Below, piece after piece: positions 50,770 to 56,402 of a DNA stretch of 56,402 bases. The stretch covers positions 1 through 56,402 of the forward strand of contig JALFLK010000031.1 in the NCBI GenBank assembly GCA_022774755.1, in the 5' to 3' direction. This DNA is from a bacterium (GTDB lineage: Bacteria > Bacillota > Clostridia > Oscillospirales > Acutalibacteraceae). The notes under the pieces are model-generated. The model made no database searches. It saw only the letters and a program-made list of their open reading frames with translations, and was not told where the DNA came from. Within the stretch, counting starts at the first letter, position 1, and each line of letters begins with the position of its first letter. The position numbers and the translations under genes are program-made.

Positions 50770-52638
50770 TTAAACCTCCATTAGTATGGGCAGAATCATC
50801 GGGGTTCTTCTTGTGCGCTGAGTTATCAGCTTGGAAACCTCGTCTTTGATGCGGTTTTTGATAATTCCCCATTCGTGGATATTGTTATCTGCGCATTCGT
50901 CCAGAATGCCCAGAGCAAGCTTGCGGACTTCATCAAGAAGCATATCGCTTTCTCTTACATATACAAAGCCTCGTGAAACAATATCAGGACCGCTTATAAC
51001 ATGGCCGTCATAAACATCCAGGGAAGCAACAATAATAATCAAGCCGTCCTGTCCCAGGTGCTTTCTGTCACGAAGAACAATACTTCCTACATCGCCTACG
51101 CCCAGGCCGTCAACAAACACCTTGCCTGCCTGAACGGGAGCGATTTCTTTCATATAATCTCTGTTAATCTCAACGGTGCTTCCCACGTCGCCGATAAAGA
51201 TGTTGTGTCTGTCCATACCCATAAACATAGCAAGCTCGGCGTTCTTTCTCAGGTGCTTTTGCTCGCCGTGAACAGGTATAAAGTACTTAGGCTTTACAAG
51301 AGTCTGCATAATTTTAAGCTCCTCCTGGCAGGCGTGACCCGACACGTGAACCTCGTACATTGACTCGTAAACTACCTTACAGCCCTTTTTCAAGAGCTCG
51401 TCAACAACATTTCCCACGGTCTTTTCGTTGCCGGGGATTGGGTTTGCGGAAATTACTATTACATCGCCCTCGCCTACCATAACCTTTCTGTGGTCGGAAT
51501 AAGCCATTCGTGAAAGGGCTGACATAGGCTCGCCCTGACTGCCTGTTGTTACAAGCACAATCTGCTCCGGGGAATATTTATCAAGCATATCAATATCTAT
51601 GAGCAGATTTTCGGGTATATGAAGGTAACCAAGCTGTTTTGCAACCTCCATATAATTAACCATACTTCTGCCTGAAAAAGCAACCTTTCTGTTGTGCTTG
51701 TATGCACAGTCGATAATCTGCTGAACTCTGTTAACATTTGAAGCAAAGGTTGCAATAATTATACGGTTATTTTCAGCTTTGTCAAAAATGCTCTTAAAGC
51801 TGTCGGAAATATTCTTTTCCGTGGGAGTGTATCCCGGACGGGAAGCGTTGGTGCTTTCGCACAAAAGCGCAAGCACGCCTTCATTGCCCAGTCTTGCAAA
51901 GGACGCAAGGTCAATAGGCTCGCCCATAAAAGGCGTACAGTCGATTTTAAAGTCGCCTGTATGCACGATAGTTCCTGCCGGCGAATGAATTGCAACCGCA
52001 ACGGCGTCGGGAATTGAGTGGTTGACATGGATAAACTCAATCTCCATACATCCAAGCCTGATTCTGTCGCCTGCATTTACGGTGTTGAGCTTTGCGCTGT
52101 TAAAAAGATTATGCTCCTTAAGCTTATTACCCACAAGTCCCAAAGTTAGGGGAGTTCCGTAAATGGGTATATTAACATTGCTTAAAAGATACGGCAATCC
52201 GCCGATGTGATCCTCGTGACCGTGAGTAAGTACAAGTCCCTTGATTTTGTCGGCGTTTTGCTCAATGTAAGAAAAATCGGGAATAACCAAATCTACGCCC
52301 AGCATATCACCGTCAGGAAAAGCCATTCCGCAGTCGATGATAATCATATCGCCCATACATTCAAAAAGAGTTATGTTCTTTCCGATTTCATTTAATCCGC
52401 CCAAAAAAGATACCTTAATAGACGGCACGGGCTTTTTAGGTGCCGTTTTATATTTTGAACTGCGCTTTGATTTCTGCGCAGGCTTTTTGGCGGCAGGTTT
52501 CTTTGCCGCTGAAGTTTTTGCAGACATATTAGTCCTTTTGGAATTTTTCTTTTTTACGGAATTTCCGTTTCCTTTGGATTTTGTACGGGAAGCTTTATTA
52601 TTTACCGTAATCTGCTTTTCTGTTTTGTCTAAAATCAC
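50770..52638 (-). CDS. rnj: Ribonuclease J
   Basis: 622 residues. The first 70 are an unusual Lys/Ser/Ala-rich tail (SAKTSAAKKPAAKKPAQKSK) that probably binds RNA; the body is a metallo-beta-lactamase/beta-CASP nuclease with LTHGHEDHIGGLPYLL (zinc site), HTGDFKIDCTPF and HVSGHACQEELKIM, and the C-terminal RNase J domain. It processes and degrades mRNA and rRNA by 5'-3' exo- and endonuclease action. The start is GTG with CGGAGG 8 bp upstream. The leader is long and structured, fitting autoregulation. Confidence 0.95.
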   Translation of the reverse strand: MILDKTEKQITVNNKASRTKSKGNGNSVKKKNSKRTNMSAKTSAAKKPAAKKPAQKSKRSSKYKTAPKKPVPSIKVSFLGGLNEIGKNITLFECMGDMIIIDCGMAFPDGDMLGVDLVIPDFSYIEQNADKIKGLVLTHGHEDHIGGLPYLLSNVNIPIYGTPLTLGLVGNKLKEHNLFNSAKLNTVNAGDRIRLGCMEIEFIHVNHSIPDAVAVAIHSPAGTIVHTGDFKIDCTPFMGEPIDLASFARLGNEGVLALLCESTNASRPGYTPTEKNISDSFKSIFDKAENNRIIIATFASNVNRVQQIIDCAYKHNRKVAFSGRSMVNYMEVAKQLGYLHIPENLLIDIDMLDKYSPEQIVLVTTGSQGEPMSALSRMAYSDHRKVMVGEGDVIVISANPIPGNEKTVGNVVDELLKKGCKVVYESMYEVHVSGHACQEELKIMQTLVKPKYFIPVHGEQKHLRKNAELAMFMGMDRHNIFIGDVGSTVEINRDYMKEIAPVQAGKVFVDGLGVGDVGSIVLRDRKHLGQDGLIIIVASLDVYDGHVISGPDIVSRGFVYVRESDMLLDEVRKLALGILDECADNNIHEWGIIKNRIKDEVSKLITQRTRRTPMILPILMEV

Positions 52639-53010
52639 AAATTTACCTCCGTTTTTTTACTGAAAAATTGCATTAGAAATACAAATCTGCCTTTCCGCTC
52701 CGCAGATTCAAAGTCAGGCACCTTATCCCCAAAAAGGCGGTGCAATGCCGATTTATCAGCTTTTTAATAACTTAACCTTTATAAACAAATGCCTATAATC
52801 TCCTTATAAGCACAGTAACCTAATATAAGCTCTTATATTTTACTCCCAACAGTCAATTCCGTCAAGTGCCGTAAGGCAATATTGGCTAACATTTTTTACA
52901 GTAATATTATTGCGTGTATTTGGAAAAATAATCAAAAAACAGTTGCTTTTTATATTTCATAGTATTATAATAGGAAACGCTCCAAGTAGATTAACAATGA
53001 GGTGCGTCTA
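52639..53010. other. Divergent intergenic region of rnj and rnhA with structured rnj leader
   Basis: On the rnj side AATCTGC/GCAGATT and GCACC/GGTGC hairpins are seen, with ATTGCA and TGCAAT able to pair as an alternative. A palindrome ATATAAGCTCTTATAT lies in the 52820-52850 stretch. A clear rnj promoter was not found. The rnhA promoter is at 52943-52971. No coding frame is seen. Confidence 0.5.
52943..52971 (+). promoter_or_regulatory. Promoter of rnhA
   Basis: TTGCTT (52943-52948) and TATAAT (52966-52971), 17 bp apart, 40 bp before the start codon. Confidence 0.7.
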
Positions 53011-53448
53011 TTGAAACAAGTTGAAATTTTTACCGACGGCGCCTGCAAGGGCAATCCCGGTCCCGGAGGCTGGGGGGCAATTCTCAGATACAAGGGCACG
53101 GAAAAGGAAATTTCCGGCGGTGAAAAGCTGACCACAAACAATAAAATGGAGCTTACCGCCGTTATCAGCGCACTTTCAATGCTTAAAGAGCCCTGCAAGG
53201 TAACCCTTTACAGCGATTCGCAGTATGTCTGCAACGCTATGAAGCTGGGCTGGGCTGAAAAATGGCAGGCTAATAACTGGATGAGGAACAAAAAAGAGCC
53301 TGCTTTAAATCCTGACCTTTGGCAGAAGCTTTTGGAGCTTTGCCGGATACATTCCGTGGAATTTGTTTGGGTTAAAGGTCACGCAGGTCATCCGGAAAAC
53401 GAAAGGTGCGACAGACTGGCGGTTGCTCAGTCAGAAAAATTTATTTAG
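53011..53448 (+). CDS. rnhA: Ribonuclease HI
   Basis: 145 residues. [20 protein letters not shown] (first catalytic Asp), [13 protein letters not shown] (Glu), [12 protein letters not shown] (Asp) and [18 protein letters not shown] (His, Asp) give the complete RNase HI active site. It cuts RNA in RNA-DNA hybrids. The TTG at 53011 has GAGGTG 6 bp upstream and gives the canonical [10 protein letters not shown] start; the GTG at 53002 overlaps that site. Monocistronic, upstream of nifS. Confidence 0.96.
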   Translation: MKQVEIFTDGACKGNPGPGGWGAILRYKGTEKEISGGEKLTTNNKMELTAVISALSMLKEPCKVTLYSDSQYVCNAMKLGWAEKWQANNWMRNKKEPALNPDLWQKLLELCRIHSVEFVWVKGHAGHPENERCDRLAVAQSEKFI

Positions 53449-53478
53449 TATAAAATTCACATAGTATAAAATTCACAT
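53447..53478. repeat. Perfect tandem duplication of 16 bp
   Basis: AGTATAAAATTCACAT occurs twice head to tail (53447-53462 and 53463-53478). The first copy begins inside the rnhA stop codon; the second lies in the nifS leader. A weak -10-like TATAAA is thereby duplicated. Confidence 0.9.
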
Positions 53479-53515
53479 TATGAATTCATATTAAACTTTA
53501 CAAGGGGGATCGTAT

Positions 53516-54703
53516 ATGAAGAAAATATATGCGGATAATGCCGCAACTACGGCTGTTTCACCGAAGGTTCTTGAGAAAATGCTGCCGTATTTTACGGAAG
53601 TTTACGGAAATCCCTCAAGCCTGTACGCAACAGGTGCTTCGGCGAAAAAAGCAGTAGAAACGGCAAGAGAAAATATAGCCCGAAATCTGGGCGCTGAACA
53701 CGCAAGTGAGATTTACTTTACCTCAGGAGGCAGCGAATCCGACAACTGGGCAATCAAGGGCGTGTGCCGTGCTCTTAAATCAAAGGGTAAAAATCATATT
53801 ATTACATCCAAAATCGAGCATCACGCAGTTCTGCACACCTTAGACGCTCTTAAAAAAGAGGGCTTTGAGGTAACGTACCTTGATGTTTACGAAAACGGAA
53901 TTGTCAGGGTAAGCGATGTTGAAAAAGCCATTAGACCAGAAACGGCGTTGGTTACAATAATGTACGCCAATAACGAAATCGGCACAATTCAGCCTATAAG
54001 AGAAATCGGTAAGGTTTGCAGAGAGCACGGTGTTTTGTTCCACACAGACGCTGTACAGGCTATCGGCAATCTTCCCGTTAATGTTAAGGACGACAACATT
54101 GACCTGTTGTCTATGACGGCTCACAAAATTCACGGTCCTAAGGGATGCGGTTGCCTGTATGTAAGGCGCGGCGTCCGAATAGAAAACCTCATTGACGGCG
54201 GTGCTCAGGAGCGCGGCAAGCGTGCAGGCACTGAAAATACAGCCGGAATCGTAGGTCTTGACGCAGCATTACAGCTTACCGTTGATACAAGAAAAAAAAG
54301 AAATGCTCATCTTCTTCCCCTCAGGGACAAGCTGATTGACAGCCTGCTTAAAATTGAGCGTTCACGCCTTAACGGCGACAGAGAGAACAGACTCCCGGGC
54401 AACATAAATATGTGCTTTGAGGGCATTGAGGGCGAAAGCCTGCTGCTTAAGCTTGACCTTAACGGAATCAGCGCAAGCTCGGGAAGCGCCTGCACCTCTG
54501 GAAGTCTTGACCCGAGCCATGTGCTTTTGGCATTAGGTCTTCCCCACGAAATCGCCCACGGAAGCCTTAGGCTTTCTTTCGGCGACGACATTACCGAGGA
54601 AGATATTGATTACATCGCAGAGGTTGTTCCGCAAATTGTTGACTATCTGAGGAATATGTCACCTTTGTGGGAAAAGATAAAAAAAGAAGAAAAGGAGAAT
54701 TGA
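53516..54703 (+). CDS. nifS: Cysteine desulfurase (NifS/IscS type)
   Basis: 395 residues with [41 protein letters not shown] (PLP lysine near 206) and [18 protein letters not shown] (active cysteine near 326 on a mobile loop). It removes sulfur from cysteine and passes it to the Fe-S scaffold encoded next door. Ribosome site AAGGGGGA. There is no iscR nearby. Its products are needed by aconitase and the U32 protein in this window (inference). Confidence 0.96.
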   Translation: MKKIYADNAATTAVSPKVLEKMLPYFTEVYGNPSSLYATGASAKKAVETARENIARNLGAEHASEIYFTSGGSESDNWAIKGVCRALKSKGKNHIITSKIEHHAVLHTLDALKKEGFEVTYLDVYENGIVRVSDVEKAIRPETALVTIMYANNEIGTIQPIREIGKVCREHGVLFHTDAVQAIGNLPVNVKDDNIDLLSMTAHKIHGPKGCGCLYVRRGVRIENLIDGGAQERGKRAGTENTAGIVGLDAALQLTVDTRKKRNAHLLPLRDKLIDSLLKIERSRLNGDRENRLPGNINMCFEGIEGESLLLKLDLNGISASSGSACTSGSLDPSHVLLALGLPHEIAHGSLRLSFGDDITEEDIDYIAEVVPQIVDYLRNMSPLWEKIKKEEKEN

Positions 54704-54705
54704 TT

Positions 54706-55146
54706 ATGGCTTACTCCGAGAAGGTTATGGATCACTTTGCAAATCCCAGAAATGTCGGTGAAATCCCCGACGCTGACGGTATCGGCGAAGTTGGAAACTC
54801 CAAATGCGGAGATATTATGAAAATGTATATTAAGGTTGACGGCAACGTTATTACAGATGTTAAGTTTAAAACTTTCGGCTGCGGCGCCGCAATCGCAACA
54901 AGCAGTATGGCTACGGAGCTGATTAAGGGCAAAACCATTGACGAGGCTCTGAAGCTGACTAACAAGGCTGTTATGGAGGCTCTTGACGGACTTCCGCCGG
55001 TAAAGGTGCATTGCTCTGTTCTTGCTGAGCAGGCAATCAAAGCGGCTCTTTCCGATTATTACAAGCGCAAAGGCATTGACCCCACGCATATTGTCGGCGC
55101 ACAGACGGAGGACTGTGACCACTGCACAAGCTGTACATTGGACTGA
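54706..55146 (+). CDS. nifU: NifU/IscU Fe-S cluster scaffold
   Basis: 146 residues of the IscU/NifU N-terminal family: AYSEKVMDHFANPRNVG, NSKCGDIM, FKTFGCGAAIATSSMATEL and PPVKVHCSVLAEQAI supply the three cluster-binding Cys and the Asp. A clostridial C-terminal tail EDCDHCTSCTLD adds three more Cys. The start at 54706 has AAAGGAG upstream; 2 bp after the nifS stop. Confidence 0.95.
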   Translation: MAYSEKVMDHFANPRNVGEIPDADGIGEVGNSKCGDIMKMYIKVDGNVITDVKFKTFGCGAAIATSSMATELIKGKTIDEALKLTNKAVMEALDGLPPVKVHCSVLAEQAIKAALSDYYKRKGIDPTHIVGAQTEDCDHCTSCTLD

Positions 55147-55162
55147 TATGATAAAAATGATT

Positions 55163-55193
55163 ACGCCCCGGACAGTAATCCGGGGCGTTTTTG
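55163..55193. terminator. Terminator of nifS-nifU
   Basis: ACGCCCCGGA (55163-55172) and TCCGGGGCGT (55179-55188), perfect 10-bp stem, 6-nt loop, TTTTTGCG tail on the plus strand. A weaker T-run on the other strand may also end the SOD transcript. Confidence 0.85.
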
Positions 55194-55291
55194 CGCTTTT
55201 ACGCCTTATAATTTGTGTTTACCGCAATATTTATACTCTTATTGTTTTGCTTTCCTTAAACAATCTTAGTGTAACTAAAATTTTTGTGTAA

Positions 55292-55795
55292 TTAAAATCT
55301 TCTTATTACTCCGCAGGCAATCCTCTTGCCTGAATTGCCTGAAGGCTGGGTTTTAAAATCGTCGGGCGACAAGTGAATAACCACTGTTTTTCCAATAATC
55401 TGCCACGGCTCAAGTCTATCGGTAAAAAAAGCAGAAAATGCATAGCCGTCGTTTCCGAACAGCGGCGGCATATCACCCGAATGTTCGGGATGCGGACAGG
55501 AATCAGTATCAAAATGGCCGTTAGTATCGCTGAAAGGGTCGGTGCTGTCTCCGGAGCATTTTCCGCCTGAATGAATATGATACCCAAAAACAGGACTTCC
55601 GCAAGGTGCCGTGCCTTTGGGCAAGCCGGACACCTCGGCAGCAACAATCATTCCGTCCTCCGAGGGGAAAAACCATGCATAGCCATGAATATCGGAGTAC
55701 TCCTCCCCTCCGCTGATTTCAGCCGATGCAAAAGGCTTTTTAAGCATTTTTGACACCATAGTATAGAACTTACTGTTCTGCTCTGCTTTTGCCAA
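55292..55795 (-). CDS. Cytoplasmic Cu/Zn superoxide dismutase
   Basis: 167 residues. GYHIHSGGKCSG, NGHFDTDSCPHPEHSGDMPP and KTVVIHLSPDDFKTQPSGNSG show all expected Cu and Zn ligands (six His, one Asp), and the two Cys of the family disulfide (GKC and IACG) are present. It dismutates superoxide. There is no signal peptide, which is unusual since most bacterial Cu/Zn SODs are exported. The start is TTG at 55795 with GGAGAG 8 bp upstream; upstream in-frame ATG at 55843 lacks a site. Monocistronic. Confidence 0.88.
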   Translation of the reverse strand: MAKAEQNSKFYTMVSKMLKKPFASAEISGGEEYSDIHGYAWFFPSEDGMIVAAEVSGLPKGTAPCGSPVFGYHIHSGGKCSGDSTDPFSDTNGHFDTDSCPHPEHSGDMPPLFGNDGYAFSAFFTDRLEPWQIIGKTVVIHLSPDDFKTQPSGNSGKRIACGVIRRF

Positions 55796-55993
55796 GCTAT
55801 CACTCTCCAATATGTTTCTTAAACAATTATATGCGCATAACAAGAAATAAGTGATATTTTATTAGAATGAATATAATCCTCATAAATTTTTGCAAAATAA
55901 AATGACGGGTTTTCTGTATTTCTGCTATTATTTATACAATTTTTATATGAATAAAACAATAATTATTCTGCATACTTTCTGTGAGGTGATATT

Positions 55994-56035
55994 ATGATAA
56001 AAGACTTGCCTTTAGGATTTGGAATGTACCTTTGA
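55994..56035 (+). pseudogene. Start of a small conserved gene cut off by an IS3-type fragment
   Basis: A GTGAGGTG site precedes ATG and the codons for MIKDLPLGFGM, after which the frame ends abruptly (YL, stop). I recall small clostridial proteins starting with LPLGFGMALAQN; the expected rest is missing here and foreign sequence starts right after the GGAATG. The break therefore looks like the end of an inserted element. Confidence 0.6.
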
Positions 56036-56402
56036 AAGCAGCTTGACGGCTTCTAATCTTTGTCTGAGTGTGGAGTGAATATTGCAATCGCTTTTTTTAA
56101 TATTAAATTTTCCTCCTCTAATTGAGCGTTTCTTTTTTGTAGTGCTTTGATTTGCTGGGCAGTCAAAACGGTATCGTCATCAATCTGAACCTCTGAATAC
56201 TGCTTAATCCAATTTGCCAGTGCACTGTGAGAAACTCCATACTCCTGATGTATTTGTGAGTATGACTTACCGGAATGGTATAAATTTACGATTGTTTGCT
56301 TGAATTCACTGCTGTATTTATTGTTTTTCTTTCCTGTCATTTTTATTCCTCCTTTGTTTGTCTTCTATTTTATCATACTTGTCCACTTTTTTAGTATATA
56401 TC
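56028..56402 (-). mobile_element. IS3-type element remnant, one end at 56028
   Basis: The fragment contains orfA and, after it, at most the first dozen codons of a second frame (RLEAVKLLSKVH, as at the start of IS3-type OrfB) before the interrupted host gene. A TG...-type end fits the junction. The other end lies at or beyond the window edge. The full catalytic DDE frame is absent here. Confidence 0.6.
56053..56340 (-). CDS. IS3-family transposase OrfA (helix-turn-helix subunit)
   Basis: 95 residues: KYSSEFKQTIVNLYHSGKSYSQIH, then YGVSHSALANWIKQY (helix-turn-helix) and a Leu-rich coiled coil AQQIKALQKRNAQLEEENL, ending ILKKAIAIFTP. This is the standard OrfA of IS3-type elements, which binds the ends and makes the OrfAB transposase by frameshifting. 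The catalytic OrfB is missing, so this copy cannot move by itself. Ribosome site AAAGGAGGA. Confidence 0.9.
   Translation of the reverse strand: MTGKKNNKYSSEFKQTIVNLYHSGKSYSQIHQEYGVSHSALANWIKQYSEVQIDDDTVLTAQQIKALQKRNAQLEEENLILKKAIAIFTPHSDKD

Overview
The window looks like the chromosome of an anaerobic, spore-forming, low-to-mid GC gut clostridium of the Ruminococcus group, most like Ruminococcus bromii or a close relative. The basis is a set of secreted proteins with clostridial signal peptides, Thr/Pro linkers, starch-binding-like modules and type I dockerins (the parts of the R. bromii amylosome / starch adherence system), together with SpoVM, T-box, Rex and RNase J genes typical of Clostridia. 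The species assignment is inference.

Layout. 1-1.3 kb: 3'-truncated secreted protein (DOMON/CBM9-like module, Pro/Thr linker). 1.4-5.5 kb: a pair of micro-genes (small membrane protein and SpoVM-like peptide), an RluA-family pseudouridine synthase convergent with pgeF, a Cys-rich small protein, a lipoprotein with a broken start, and a two-gene sigma-region-4 module next to a LexA-type box. 5.8-8.6 kb: exonuclease and typA. 8.8-14.2 kb: acn-icd (oxidative arm to 2-oxoglutarate), then rex, an acyltransferase and a cupin; a Rex-type operator covers the acn -10 box. 14.4-18.7 kb: an RNHCP protein and a four-gene operon (PqqD-like, S26 peptidase, ABC exporter, nucleotidyltransferase) resembling a peptide modification/export system. 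18.9-28.3 kb: LRR-dockerin protein, a 51-residue candidate precursor peptide, a 1964-residue starch-binding-like surface protein and a two-module dockerin protein. 28.6-36.7 kb: alaS behind a T-box, U32 protein, mltG, 5-FTHF cyclo-ligase, DJ-1 protein, tmk and thyX. 37.0-40.1 kb: an isolated phage-type lysis/tail-fibre cassette. 40.2-52.6 kb: uvrA, ftsH, tilS, dnaB, rplI, gdpP, rnj. 53.0-56.4 kb: rnhA, nifS-nifU, a cytoplasmic Cu/Zn SOD, and an IS3-type fragment sitting in a small conserved gene.

How it fits together. The secreted genes form a starch/surface block; each has its own near-identical promoter (TTGAA(A/G), 17 bp, TA(T/C)AAT). Redox control of the acn-icd pair by the adjacent Rex is directly suggested by sequence. 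The PqqD/S26/ABC/nucleotidyltransferase operon plus the small peptide is the best candidate for an undescribed system; the link between peptide and operon is inferred from proximity and composition only. I saw no tRNA, rRNA, CRISPR array or complete prophage.
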